From the NCBI GenBank assembly GCA_021108405.1, contig JAIOQW010000338.1:1-35649 (forward strand): 35,649 bases of DNA. The letters are read 5' to 3'. The notes beneath the pieces were generated by a model, which did not search any database, had not been told where the DNA came from, and saw nothing but the letters and a program-made list of their open reading frames with translations. The translations under genes and the position numbers were made by a program. The stretch is from Methanosarcinales archaeon. Its GTDB lineage: Archaea > Halobacteriota > Methanosarcinia > Methanosarcinales > Methanocomedenaceae. Below, piece by piece: positions 1 to 8,177 of the stretch. Within the stretch, counting starts at the first letter, position 1. Every line of letters begins with the position of its first letter.

Positions 1-6
1 AGATTA

Positions 7-58
7 GAAAATGTGAACGGAGTGAGCATTTTCGATATATCAAGTTATACTTGACATA
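7..58. repeat. Hairpin-plus-palindrome element, copy A
   Basis: A GAAAATG...CATTTTC stem-loop (7-33) is followed at once by an inverted repeat, TATATCAAG, spacer TTATA, CTTGACATA (36-58, one mismatch). The same two-part element recurs at 12150-12201 and 27388-27431, always hairpin first, and always upstream of a + strand gene. Here it lies about 110 bp before guaAB. A protein-binding operator, an RNA terminator/processing signal or an inert dispersed repeat are all possible. Confidence 0.7.
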
Positions 59-166
59 CTAAGATAAAAGAATAGTATTTAGTTATTTTGAAATTGTTTG
101 AGTTATTATATATATACTATTAGAAAAAATATAATGATATCATATGAAATTCCGGAGAAAAAATAG

Positions 167-1081
167 ATGGTCAAAGTGAATGAGTTCATAGAACAAGCAG
201 TGCAACAAATAAAACAAAGCATAGACGACAAGGCTATAATCGCTCTCTCAGGTGGAGTGGATAGCTCTGTTGTCACTGTTTTGTCATATCGGGCTATCGA
301 AGAACTGGTCATTCCCATATACGTTGATACGGGTTTGATGCGAAAAGGCGAGACAAAGCGTATACAAGAGGTCTTCGGACATATGAACTTACAGACCATT
401 CATGCGCAAGACAGGTTTATAGATGCCCTTCGCGGACTAACCGATCCAGAAGAAAAACGCAAGGCAGTGGGTGAAACTTTTATCAGGGTGTTTGAAGATG
501 AAGCTCGTAAGATCGATGCAAGATATCTTATTCAGGGCACAATTTACCCGGATCGCATCGAATCCGAAGGTGGGATAAAATCTCACCATAATGTTGGTGG
601 TCTACCATCCGTCATACACTTTGATAAGATAATCGAACCTATCTCAACCCTGTATAAGGATGAAGTTAGAGATGTCGCCAGGGCTCTTGAACTTCCTGAA
701 GAGATTTCCGGCCGGATGCCGTTTCCCGGTCCTGGGCTTTCAGTACGCATTATCGGAGAGGTCACGAAGGAAAAATTGGATGTGGTCAGGGAAGCCAATG
801 CCATAGTAGAAGAAGAACTACTTGAGACATTCAAGCCGTGGCAGACTTTAGCTGCCCTGTTGGGGAAAGGAACCGGAGTTAAAGGCGACCAGCGCATCCA
901 TGGATGGATCATTGCAGTGCGTGCAGTGGAGTCAAGAGATGGGATGACAGCAAAACCCATGGAACTCCCATGGGAGATACTTAAGAAGATAGAGTCACGT
1001 ATAACAGGCGAGATCCCTACTGTTGCCAGAGTAGTATATGATATTTCACCAAAACCACCTGCTACCATAGAATTTGAATGA
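167..1081 (+). CDS. guaAB: GMP synthase subunit B (ATP-pyrophosphatase subunit)
   Basis: This is the ATP-dependent subunit of archaeal two-subunit GMP synthase (XMP + ATP + ammonia to GMP), a cytoplasmic purine-biosynthesis enzyme. The N-type pyrophosphatase P-loop SGGVDSS is at residues 28-34. The dimerisation-domain C-terminus ends in the family-typical [13 protein letters not shown]. At 304 residues it is a normal length for the separate subunit. The glutaminase partner (GuaAA) is not in the window, so it must be encoded elsewhere. The ATG at 167 is preceded by GGAG at 154-157 with 9 nt spacing, and an AT-rich TATA-like stretch lies at about 108-120. The repeat element at 7-58 sits just upstream. 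Confidence 0.95.
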   Translation: MVKVNEFIEQAVQQIKQSIDDKAIIALSGGVDSSVVTVLSYRAIEELVIPIYVDTGLMRKGETKRIQEVFGHMNLQTIHAQDRFIDALRGLTDPEEKRKAVGETFIRVFEDEARKIDARYLIQGTIYPDRIESEGGIKSHHNVGGLPSVIHFDKIIEPISTLYKDEVRDVARALELPEEISGRMPFPGPGLSVRIIGEVTKEKLDVVREANAIVEEELLETFKPWQTLAALLGKGTGVKGDQRIHGWIIAVRAVESRDGMTAKPMELPWEILKKIESRITGEIPTVARVVYDISPKPPATIEFE

Positions 1082-1127
1082 AAGAATAAGATCTTCGTCG
1101 GACATTTCACAAGAATGGGGGTATACA

Positions 1128-1616
1128 ATGATAGAAGAAGAAAATATACTTATACACAACCCGGATAGATTATCAAAACTTGAGATGCTAAAACAGGCAT
1201 CCGAACAGCTTGATAGTAATGACCCTATGCTGCAATATAAAGCAATCAGGCATATAAGGGGATTATCCAGGGAGAGGAGTGATCCACTTAAATGGATACA
1301 TGAGAACCACTATTATATACTGGATGATGTTGCCAGGAAATTGCAAAAAAAATCATCGGATAACAATAATAATAATGACGCTACAATTATTATTGAATCA
1401 AAACTATCACTTGAGCTTCTGGAACCATATCTTGTTGACAATGGATCATTAGAAAATAGTGAACTAAAATGCAGGAATTGCCAAAAAGGAGTGGATATCG
1501 AATGGAATATCTGTCCCGAATGCGGTTATAATTTAAAGCATGACTGCTGTTTGGCGTGTGGAAAGAATCTTGAGCCTTCATGGAAATTCTGTCCACATTG
1601 TGGTGTTAATTTTTAA
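1128..1616 (+). CDS. Double zinc-ribbon protein of unknown function
   Basis: This 162-residue protein has a mostly helical N-terminal part, a run of five Asn followed by Asp (about residue 88), and a C-terminal pair of zinc ribbons. The Cys pairs are CRNC, CPEC, CLAC and CPHC, the pattern of DZR/zinc-ribbon domains. Such modules bind Zn and usually mediate protein or nucleic-acid contacts; no enzyme motif is visible. I chose the ATG at 1128 over an upstream in-frame start at 1074, because GGGG at 1117-1120 is well placed and the earlier start would overlap the end of guaAB. It is co-directional with guaAB and 46 bp downstream, so co-transcription is possible. Its function is not recognised. 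Confidence 0.75.
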   Translation: MIEEENILIHNPDRLSKLEMLKQASEQLDSNDPMLQYKAIRHIRGLSRERSDPLKWIHENHYYILDDVARKLQKKSSDNNNNNDATIIIESKLSLELLEPYLVDNGSLENSELKCRNCQKGVDIEWNICPECGYNLKHDCCLACGKNLEPSWKFCPHCGVNF

Positions 1617-1706
1617 GGCAATACTTTTATTATATAGAGCAGCAATAAGTCAGCAATACTTCGTCACAATATATAAATAAAATCATTAAAACCGGAGGAA
1701 CAATAT

Positions 1707-2165
1707 TTGGCACGAATGCATATCAGAAGAAAGGGTATTTCGAGATCTACAAAACCTTTAAGGACAGAACCCCCTAACTGGATAGCTTTATCATCTGATG
1801 AGATTGAAAAAAAAGTAGTAGAACTTGCCGGACAGGACAAATCTACCAGTGAAATAGGTACTATAATGAGGGATACTTTTGGTGTCCCTGATGTTAAATT
1901 ATCTACTGGTAAAAAAGTAAACAGGATCCTTAAGGAAAATAATGCGGCTCAAAATCTTCCTGAAGATTTCACTAACCTGGTCACCAAAGCATTAAGACTG
2001 AGAAAACATCTGGCTATTAACCATAAGGATAAACATAATAAAAGAGCACTGAATCTTACAGAGTCAAAGGTACGCCGTCTCGGCAAATACTACCGCCGTA
2101 AGAAAATCCTGCCCGTGGACTGGAAGTACGATCCACTAACAGCAGAACGGTTAATAACCAGTTGA
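1707..2165 (+). CDS. rps15: 30S ribosomal protein S15 (S13e type)
   Basis: This is the archaeal/eukaryotic type of S15, which binds 16S rRNA in the small subunit. The N-terminus [17 protein letters not shown] and the conserved C-terminal block with [17 protein letters not shown] are diagnostic, and 152 residues is normal. The start is TTG at 1707, supported by a strong GGAGGA at 1694-1699 with 7 nt spacing and by the conserved ARMH N-terminus. A TATA-like AATATATAAATAAA lies at 1667-1680. It opens the cluster rps15 - DHH exonuclease - pcc1 - serS2, with the next gene starting at its stop codon, so the four are probably one transcript. Confidence 0.96.
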   Translation: MARMHIRRKGISRSTKPLRTEPPNWIALSSDEIEKKVVELAGQDKSTSEIGTIMRDTFGVPDVKLSTGKKVNRILKENNAAQNLPEDFTNLVTKALRLRKHLAINHKDKHNKRALNLTESKVRRLGKYYRRKKILPVDWKYDPLTAERLITS

Positions 2166-2167
2166 AG

Positions 2168-3475
2168 ATGAGTACAGCGCTAGTTGATCTGGCACAAAAT
2201 ACTGCAGAAATAATTAAAAAATATAATATAGTAAGGGTCATATCCCATAATGATGCAGATGGAATAACAGCTGCAGGGATCATGTCCCATGCATTATTTC
2301 GGTCCGATATTATTTTTCATACTATCATAGTGGACCATCTTGGGCAGGATATCATTGATAGACTTAATGCCCAGGTTTACGGGGGAGAGGGTGCTGTATT
2401 ATTCTGTGATATGGGAAGTGGTCAGCCTGATCTTCTAAATCAGGTAAAGGATAAAGTATTGATCATTGATCATCATCAGATAGTTGGAGACCATAGTGAT
2501 CATGTCCAGATAAATCCTCATATGGTCGGTATAGACGGCTCCGGTCTTCTTTCTGCTTCAGGTACGGCATATTACGTAGCCTGTGCAATGGATGATAATA
2601 CTGATCTGGCAGGTCTGGCCCTGACAGGGGCAGTAGGTGACAAACAGAGAATGGAAGGGCCAAATGGTGATATACTACAACAAGCCATCAAAAATGGTGT
2701 AGTATCAGTTAAAAAAGGTCTGAAAGTACCTGACGGTCAGGTAGATGAAGTATTACTAACACTGGTGGAACCATATCTTGATACTACTGGCGATAAGGTA
2801 GCAACTAAAGAATTTCTGGATCAACTGGACATTAGCGGCTCGATTAAGGATATTGAAGACGAGGATCTGGTCAAACTTGCCTCAGCCATTGCACTCAAGA
2901 TTGCTAAACGATCAGACCCTTCAATTGTGCAGTCTATAGTTGGGGATATATTAATGTTGGACAGGGAAGTAGTACCGAATATCCATACATTCGAGTGGAT
3001 AATCAACTGCTGTGGAAAAAAAGACCAACCTGCTTTAGCGCTATCGTTATGCCTTCGGGATTCCAGTGTACTGGATGAGTCAGTAAGGATCTCCGCAGGA
3101 TATCAGCAAGGGTTAATTGAGCAGATAAGATCTGCAGAGGAGTTGGTCAAAGAAATGATCAGCGTAAGATACATTGCCGTTGAAGATGCAGTAGGTACGG
3201 GTATTATTGCAGGTACTATGATCAGATATGTATGTCCTGATAAACCATTTATTACTCTTAACAGGGTAGAAGATATTATCAGGATATCTGCACGTGGTAC
3301 GCATCAACTGGTTGATAAAGGTCTTGATCTTGCTGTTGCTATGCGTGATGCATCGGATGCAGTAGGCGGACAGGGTGGTGGACATAATATAGCATCAGGG
3401 GCAAATATACCCCATGGTACTGAGAAGGATTTTCTATCTATTGCAGATAAGATCATAGGGGGCCAGCTTGCATAA
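2168..3475 (+). CDS. DHH-family phosphoesterase (archaeal RecJ-like exonuclease)
   Basis: This is a predicted single-strand nuclease of the archaeal RecJ/GAN group, which acts in replication or repair and in some archaea associates with the CMG helicase. The N-terminal DHH domain carries HNDADG near residue 27, DMGSG near 80 and the signature IDHHQ near 100. The C-terminal DHHA1 domain ends with VGGQGGGHNIASGA. The length of about 435 residues fits the family. The ATG at 2168 follows the rps15 stop by 2 nt; a TTG at 2162 would overlap that stop. The gene order rps15 - recJ-like - pcc1 is a common euryarchaeal arrangement. Confidence 0.9.
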   Translation: MSTALVDLAQNTAEIIKKYNIVRVISHNDADGITAAGIMSHALFRSDIIFHTIIVDHLGQDIIDRLNAQVYGGEGAVLFCDMGSGQPDLLNQVKDKVLIIDHHQIVGDHSDHVQINPHMVGIDGSGLLSASGTAYYVACAMDDNTDLAGLALTGAVGDKQRMEGPNGDILQQAIKNGVVSVKKGLKVPDGQVDEVLLTLVEPYLDTTGDKVATKEFLDQLDISGSIKDIEDEDLVKLASAIALKIAKRSDPSIVQSIVGDILMLDREVVPNIHTFEWIINCCGKKDQPALALSLCLRDSSVLDESVRISAGYQQGLIEQIRSAEELVKEMISVRYIAVEDAVGTGIIAGTMIRYVCPDKPFITLNRVEDIIRISARGTHQLVDKGLDLAVAMRDASDAVGGQGGGHNIASGANIPHGTEKDFLSIADKIIGGQLA

Positions 3476-3744
3476 AGATCAAAGGAAAGATCCGGATCAA
3501 AACCACTAACGCTCCTGAGCTTGCAAATATAATAACACGCTCATTGGAGCCTGACAACCTGGGCAATATTACTACAGAGTATGAGAAGGATTCAGTAACC
3601 ACTTATTTTATATCAGAAAAGATAGGAAGTTTAATCGCCAGTGTAGATGATTATCTAATGAATGCAAGGATCGCTAGCGACATGATCACTACAGTTGATA
3701 AAGATCCTAATAACGAAAGGGAGGATAATGTTGATGGAACTTGA
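3472..3744 (+). CDS. pcc1: KEOPS complex subunit Pcc1, apparent ATA start
   Basis: Pcc1 is the small dimerisation subunit of KEOPS, which makes the universal t6A modification of ANN-decoding tRNAs. The core RSLEPDN followed by the helix [13 protein letters not shown] is typical of the family. The family's first beta strand is encoded only if translation begins near 3472, giving a product beginning (M)[17 protein letters not shown] of 90 residues. The in-frame codon at 3472 is ATA, overlapping the upstream TAA stop (ATAA) where ATGA would be expected. The first ordinary start, TTG at 3544, would leave only 66 residues and lose the N-terminal strand. The 3' end overlaps serS2 by 11 bp. Confidence 0.82.
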   Translation: MKIKGKIRIKTTNAPELANIITRSLEPDNLGNITTEYEKDSVTTYFISEKIGSLIASVDDYLMNARIASDMITTVDKDPNNEREDNVDGT

Positions 3745-5233
3745 ATTTAAGATCACAGGAATATTCAGAACCAGTGCAGACCCTGGCCCTGCCAGGGAAG
3801 CTATTCTTACTCTGCTTAAGGATGCACGAAGCACCATACTTTCAAAAGGTGCACCGGAGGGTAAAGGTGCCCGCATTACATCTGTGGATGTAGATACTAA
3901 TGGAATTGCAATTAATATTACATCTGATCGATATGTAAGGGCTCATGATGCAATATTGCGTCTTCGTAAACCTCTGGCCGGACTGCTGGGTAAGGAACAC
4001 AGGATAGGTATCAGGGGCATTGATATTACGCAGTATTTAGTAACTATCCCATCAGAGCAGCCGCTGGGAGAGTTAAAGATCCCTTATGTGAACAGTATGG
4101 AATATACACAAGGAGCTTTAGTCCTTTCACTTGATGTGGGACTTTCCGAGATCGAGAAACGCATTCCTGATCGTATCATCTCTTTAATAGAAGACAAAGT
4201 AACCGCCAGTTCCTATGGTGGTAAAGGCGAACACTGGGACTTACTATGGTCCAGTGGTAAGAAAGCCCATCAGTTCAATAAAGATCCTACCCCGGAACTG
4301 GTGAAACTGGGCTGGATAAAAAGGGGTGCCAGCAGGGGCCAGTGGATACACGGTCCCCAGAGTACTGCAATATTTCGTGCTTTTGAACATATAGTCATAG
4401 AAGAGATCATCAAGCCGCTGGGTTATAGGGAAATGATCTTCCCCAAGCTGGTCACCTGGGATGTCTGGAAGCGTTCAGGTCATGCCAAGGGTGTATATCC
4501 TGAGATATATTATGTATGCCCACCAAAGACCAGGGACCCTGAATTCTGGGAAGAAGTAGCAGATTATTATAAAGTCACCCTGGAAGTACCCATTGATAAG
4601 ATAGCCAGTAAGATAGACAAACCCATTGGAGGTCTGTGTTATGCCCAATGTCCGCCTTTCTGGCCGTTCCTGCAGGGTGAGACACTACCGGATGATGGTT
4701 TTCCTCTATTGGTCTTTGACCGTAGCGGTACGTCCCATCGTTATGAAAGCGGAGGCATACACGGTATGGAACGTGTTGATGAGTTCCACAGGATAGAGCT
4801 GGTTTTTATGGGTACTCAGGAACAAGTACTGGCTCATTCCGAAGAAATGCAGAAGAAGTATATGCATATCTTTAATGATATCCTTGACCTGGAATGGAGA
4901 ATGGCCTGGGTAACACCGTGGTTCATGGCCCAGGAAGGACTGACCGGTCTGGCTGATAAGGGGAGTGTCGGAACGATCGATTATGAAGCTGTTATGCCCT
5001 ATAAAGACGAATGGCTGGAATTCCAGAACCTGAGTGTGAACGGGGATAAGTATCCTAAGGGCTTTAATGTCAAGTCCCAGAGCAATCAGGAACTCTGGTC
5101 AGGTTGTAGTGGTATAGGACTTGAACGCTGGGCAAGTGCACTTTATGCACAGAAAGGTCCTGACCCTGATAACTGGCCTGATGCGTTTAATAAGATCGTC
5201 GGAGAACTTCCTGAAGGGATCAGGTTTCTTTAG
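3734..5233 (+). CDS. serS: Seryl-tRNA synthetase, methanogenic type 2
   Basis: This class II synthetase charges tRNA-Ser and is of the rare type confined mainly to methanogens, which has a distinct N-terminal tRNA-binding domain and a Zn ion in the active site. The N-terminal domain spans about residues 1-165. The catalytic core follows, with [43 protein letters not shown] and the C-terminal [12 protein letters not shown]; the conserved Cys and Glu residues match the known Zn-ligand scheme. The ATG at 3734 is 9 nt after a GGGAGG at 3719-3724. An ATG at 3728 is too close to that signal. At 499 residues it is a normal length. It overlaps pcc1 by 11 bp, indicating coupling. Confidence 0.95.
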   Translation: MELEFKITGIFRTSADPGPAREAILTLLKDARSTILSKGAPEGKGARITSVDVDTNGIAINITSDRYVRAHDAILRLRKPLAGLLGKEHRIGIRGIDITQYLVTIPSEQPLGELKIPYVNSMEYTQGALVLSLDVGLSEIEKRIPDRIISLIEDKVTASSYGGKGEHWDLLWSSGKKAHQFNKDPTPELVKLGWIKRGASRGQWIHGPQSTAIFRAFEHIVIEEIIKPLGYREMIFPKLVTWDVWKRSGHAKGVYPEIYYVCPPKTRDPEFWEEVADYYKVTLEVPIDKIASKIDKPIGGLCYAQCPPFWPFLQGETLPDDGFPLLVFDRSGTSHRYESGGIHGMERVDEFHRIELVFMGTQEQVLAHSEEMQKKYMHIFNDILDLEWRMAWVTPWFMAQEGLTGLADKGSVGTIDYEAVMPYKDEWLEFQNLSVNGDKYPKGFNVKSQSNQELWSGCSGIGLERWASALYAQKGPDPDNWPDAFNKIVGELPEGIRFL

Positions 5234-5272
5234 GGTTTAGTTTATTATCTGGCTTGAATAGAAGGACTGCTT

Positions 5273-5602
5273 ATGAGAATATGGGATATACCTCCTGAGA
5301 AGTTTTGCAGGAATCATCTACTTGGCGAGCACAGGGAACTTCATGCAGTATGGTCTATAATTACCAATCATAAAAAAGCCTATGCCAACCACCCCGAGAT
5401 ATTGCGATGGAAAGGTAAGCTCAGATCGCTATATCTAAGGCACGAGAAACTTGTTGCAGAGATGACAGTAAGAGGGTATAAGCATCATACTCCACTTGAG
5501 CTGGAACTGGCAACAGGGGAAGAGGTTCAGGATGTATTGGTAGTTCCGTATGAAGAGCAGGTTAGAATTCTAAGGAATAAGGAGTGCGATTGTAAAGTAT
5601 AG
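5273..5602 (+). CDS. Putative pyrimidine-dimer DNA glycosylase (endonuclease V-like)
   Basis: This 109-residue protein resembles the small Pyr_excise/T4 endonuclease V-like family found in bacteria and archaea, which cuts out UV-induced pyrimidine dimers. What I see is the N-terminal block MRIWDIPPEKFCRNHLLGEH followed by RELHAVW, then HPEILRWKGKL, LYLRHEKLV and RGYKHHTPLEL. T4 EndoV has a comparable MAEYRELPRVFG segment, and its catalytic N-terminal Thr is not conserved in this branch. The ATG at 5273 has GGA 6 nt upstream. It lies 39 bp after serS2 on the same strand and may be the last gene of that transcript. The assignment is from motif memory, not alignment. Confidence 0.65.
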   Translation: MRIWDIPPEKFCRNHLLGEHRELHAVWSIITNHKKAYANHPEILRWKGKLRSLYLRHEKLVAEMTVRGYKHHTPLELELATGEEVQDVLVVPYEEQVRILRNKECDCKV

Positions 5603-5606
5603 TGTA

Positions 5607-5635
5607 AAATGCGGCATTTAATATCTCCTTTTAAT
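5607..5635. repeat. 29-bp direct repeat of the rps6e start region (left copy)
   Basis: These 29 bases match 11057-11085 with one mismatch, including an uninterrupted 24-base identity (5612-5635). In the right copy this is the ribosome-binding site, start codon and first codons of rps6e on the minus strand. Here the same RBS and ATG lead only into a 15-codon frame that ends at a TAG. The two copies are in direct orientation and bracket the accessory island plus rps6e. Confidence 0.85.
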
Positions 5636-5767
5636 GGTACTTATCCATAGTCAAATTGATGTACTCCTTTTCGATGTACTGCTACATGTATGGTGAGTAT
5701 ATCTTCTTTCAGATTTTGTTGCGTGGGAGGAGAAGATGTACAAATAAGCCAGACGTAAGTATAAATA

Positions 5768-6190
5768 TCAAAAAAATGAAAAATTATTAGGAATTTTAAT
5801 TAACTCCCATATACCAAACAATACAAGTATCATACCGCTGATTGAATTTATATACACTCTATATGAACGGACCCGTTCGGACAAAGTACACCCCCCAATT
5901 AGGCCAATCCCTATGAATGGTGTCAGTACACCACCACCAAACGACAGTAAAAGCACTATATCATTAATTGTTCCTGTTGTAAAGGTTTTATTAAGAAGCA
6001 CAAGGAGTAGGGGTGCAGCGCATGGAATTTTAATAAACGAGAACAAAAGCCCTAAGAAGAACACACCAGTTATTGTACCTGCATATTTCTTTACTGACTG
6101 CTGGAAAAACGTACCAAAAATAGAAAAAGGTTTTAAGACCAGTACTTCCGATAGACAACTAAATCTTCTAGTAGATCCAAAGAAAAAAAT
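5768..6190 (-). pseudogene. Frameshifted, N-terminally truncated CcdA-type membrane protein
   Basis: CcdA/DsbD-type proteins move electrons across the membrane to periplasmic thiol-disulfide partners. The 3' part (5768-6064) encodes FFLGLLFSFIKIPCAAPLLL, the family's second Cys-bearing transmembrane segment, and then two further membrane helices. In another frame just upstream (about 6066-6190) lies SEVLVLKPFSIFGTF, then FQQSVKKYAGTIT, which joins to it smoothly if one frameshift near 6062-6066 is allowed. The first transmembrane Cys helix is missing. The intact homologue at 22475-23626 has the matching segment VFSLVKVPCIAP. Two independent lesions, a frameshift and a missing 5' half, mark it as dead. 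Confidence 0.7.
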
Positions 6191-6343
6191 TTATAGGGGA
6201 TGAATCATACCCCTCAATAGAAATTCATGAGGGGATGATTCATTGGATTTTTCACAAATTAAGTCAGCCAGTATGCTGACTATGACAATTGAAATGATAT
6301 GTAAGATAAACATAATAAAGTTACCGAAAAGTGCAACATATAG
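6191..6343 (-). pseudogene. Membrane-protein C-terminal stump abutting the IS3 element
   Basis: The minus strand is open for 50 codons without a usual start and ends at TAA (6191-6193). It encodes a hydrophobic helix with FGNFIMFILHIISIVIVSIL and then a polar tail ending FLLRGMIHPL. The frame runs up to 6343, right where the IS3 left end begins (6345), so the simplest reading is a gene cut by that insertion. The family is not recognised. It could be chance coding, since the span also holds two stem-loops. Confidence 0.35.
6200..6243. other. Strong stem-loop
   Basis: Arms 6200-6216 and 6228-6243 pair over 16 bp with a single bulged A; the left arm reads ATGAATCATACCCCTCA and the loop has 11 nt. 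A second hairpin follows at 6262-6281, AGTCAGC/GCTGACT with a 6-nt loop. They may be remnants of a mobile-element end or a terminator for leftward or rightward transcription. Confidence 0.55.
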
Positions 6344-6344
6344 T

Positions 6345-7408
6345 TGGAGTGCACCCCAAAAAAAGGACAATTAGTTAAGCAATGAAAATATTTAGGGTGT
6401 ACATATGAAAATAAGACGAACATACACACGAGAATTTAAATTGCAAATAGTACGTGAATGTGAAAACAGTAAGGCTATGGCACAACTCAGCCGGCAACAT
6501 GGTATACATCCTTCTCTTATCACAAGATGGAAGAAGGAGTATAGAGATGATCCAGAGAATGCTTTTAGCGGAAAGGGAAATATTTATAAGGAAGATGCAA
6601 GGTTAGGTGAGCTTGAAAGGGTGATCGGTCAGCTGTATGCTGAGAACTCCTTTTTAAAAAAGGCCTTATCCAACTTGGAAATGAGATTACAAGAACAACG
6701 AAGAAAGGACACGCAGAGGTGATGTATACGATTATCGATTCATTATTACCACAATTCCCCGTATCTATCAACAGTGCCTGCTCCTGTCTGAATATTAGCA
6801 GAAGTCAATATTATGATTGGAAGATACGAAATGATTCACTTAATCAATCCAATCCGTTTGAAATTCAAATAAAAGATCAGATCCATCAGATAGCCATAGA
6901 GTTCCCGAGATATGGATATAGGCGTATAACAAAAGAATTGCAGCGAAGGGGTCTTCAAATAAATTCTAAACGGGTTTTAAATTTGATGCGTGAGGATAAC
7001 TTACTCTGTATTAAGAAAACCTTTGTTCCAAGGACGACGGATTCCAATCATAACCATAAGGTTTATCTAAATCTGGCAAGGGACGTAGAGGTAACAAGAA
7101 TTAATCAACTATGGGTTAGTGACATTACATATATTCAGTTACCAAATGAGTTCATCTGTCTTGCTGTAATAATCGATGTTGGCAGCCGAAGATGTATTGG
7201 TTGGGATTTGGATAGAAACATTGACACCCAGTTGACATTGAATGCTTTATATAAAGCACTGGAATGTAGAGCAGGCCAAGATCTTAGTGACCTAATACAT
7301 CATTCGGATCAGGGTGTACAGTATGCATCTAATGCATATATCAAATGTCTGCGGGAACATGATATATGTATCAGTATGAGTAGGAAAGGAAATCCATATG
7401 ACAACGCC
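6345..7408 (+). mobile_element. IS3-family insertion sequence, right end lost
   Basis: The left terminus appears to be at 6345 with TGGAGTGCACCCCAAAA, the TG-starting, GTGCACCCC-type end of this family. It is followed by an OrfA/OrfB pair. Recognisable element sequence stops at about 7408, inside orfB; no right inverted repeat is present and the sequence runs straight into the 3' end of an unrelated minus-strand gene. The element is therefore a fossil and cannot move by itself. Confidence 0.75.
6405..6722 (+). CDS. IS3-family transposase OrfA (helix-turn-helix)
   Basis: This 105-residue protein is the DNA-binding OrfA of an IS3 element. It has an HTH_Tnp_1 domain (RRTYTREFKLQIVRECEN, then a helix-turn-helix around LSRQHGIHPSLITRWKKEY) and a C-terminal leucine-zipper-like helix (about residues 65-95) used for multimerisation. 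The reading frame is intact. The ATG at 6405 lies 60 bp inside the left end. OrfA overlaps orfB by a few bases, allowing translational coupling instead of, or in addition to, the programmed frameshift usual for the family. With OrfB truncated it has no functional partner here. Confidence 0.9.
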   Translation: MKIRRTYTREFKLQIVRECENSKAMAQLSRQHGIHPSLITRWKKEYRDDPENAFSGKGNIYKEDARLGELERVIGQLYAENSFLKKALSNLEMRLQEQRRKDTQR

Positions 7409-7441
7409 TCAAGACAGACTCTCTTCGGATCACGACTTTAA
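6719..7441 (+). pseudogene. IS3-family transposase OrfB, truncated DDE integrase
   Basis: OrfB is the catalytic subunit with an rve-type DDE integrase fold. Visible are the HTH_21-like N-terminal region (FPRYGYRRITKELQRRG), the first catalytic Asp in WVSDITYIQ, and the second in HHSDQGVQY. The third catalytic residue, the Glu that normally follows NPYDNA by a few residues, is missing: after NPYDNA (nt 7408) the frame continues for about ten unrelated codons to a chance stop at 7441. The start is GTG at 6719 or ATG at 6722. Because an active-site residue is gone it cannot be active. The chance tail overlaps the last 12 bases of the convergent gene at 7430. Confidence 0.88.
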
Positions 7442-8143
7442 ATCCTCAACCGTCCCGGGTTCAATGAGGTAGTAACCTTCTGCTATCAGTTCTTTCAGGA
7501 ATGGTGTCTGGTTTGAAAGATTAACCGATCCCATTGCTCCATAATAAACTATGAAATAATCATCCCTGCCCTCGATAAATGGTATTTTATAAACCAAAAA
7601 AAATCCAGATGTTATTTCACTTTCATATTTAGTGACATCGAAACTTTTTGGGCCAAATGTTGGTCCCCATGCCAATCTATTTTCACGTCTTTTGATCTCT
7701 CCATTTATTTCTTTACTTATATCTAATTCTACAGTGGAAACCCGTCCTTGCTTTTCTAAATATTGATATAAATCTCTCTCTGATTGCAGGAACTTTTTCT
7801 CATCATCAAAGTACCATGCTGCTATAAGATACTGGTCATCCGACCCTGTTCGTTTGCAATTCGCATAACCGCAGTACTGCGAGACCGCTGGAAAACAAGA
7901 TGGACTTTCATCCATTATTCTATCATCAATCAATTCAAAATGTTCTGCCACACTCCGAACTTCGATAAGGGTTCCGTTCTCCATCCGGGTACCAAGACCA
8001 GGGACATACCACACCGGCATGCCTGCCGGAGGGGGTAATCCAGGACCAATTGCAACAAAATTTAGAATAAACCACATGCATAATCCACCAACCATAAGCA
8101 ATACCAATGACGCAACGATCTTAGTCTTTTTACTTTTGAACAT
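7430..8143 (-). CDS. Membrane-anchored extracytoplasmic protein, unknown
   Basis: This 237-residue protein has an N-terminal basic stretch and one hydrophobic segment (about residues 9-31), then a soluble, presumably extracellular part rich in aromatic and charged residues. A small Cys-containing patch (SCFPAVSQYCGYANCKR, about residues 81-97) may form disulfides. I recognise no family. It is the last of four co-directional genes (9940 down to 7430) and its stop lies inside the tail of the truncated IS3 orfB, so the deletion that removed the IS right end may also have trimmed this gene or its downstream neighbour. The start is ATG at 8143. Confidence 0.6.
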   Translation of the reverse strand: MFKSKKTKIVASLVLLMVGGLCMWFILNFVAIGPGLPPPAGMPVWYVPGLGTRMENGTLIEVRSVAEHFELIDDRIMDESPSCFPAVSQYCGYANCKRTGSDDQYLIAAWYFDDEKKFLQSERDLYQYLEKQGRVSTVELDISKEINGEIKRRENRLAWGPTFGPKSFDVTKYESEITSGFFLVYKIPFIEGRDDYFIVYYGAMGSVNLSNQTPFLKELIAEGYYLIEPGTVEDLKS

Positions 8144-8177
8144 TTATTATCTCCGATATAGAACGGATCAATCTTAT

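Noticed and set aside
1-166. Possible tRNA, riboswitch or upstream gene end before guaAB
   Set aside because: No cloverleaf, GG-CCA-type pairing or coding frame is present; only repeat elements and A+T-rich promoter sequence.
583-1128. 181-codon open frame on the minus strand opposite guaAB
   Set aside because: It is the antisense shadow of a conserved gene, with no ribosome-binding site and no protein-like motifs.
5913-6203. 96-codon + strand frame across the ccdA remnant
   Set aside because: It is antisense to the recognisable CcdA coding sequence and has no motifs of its own.
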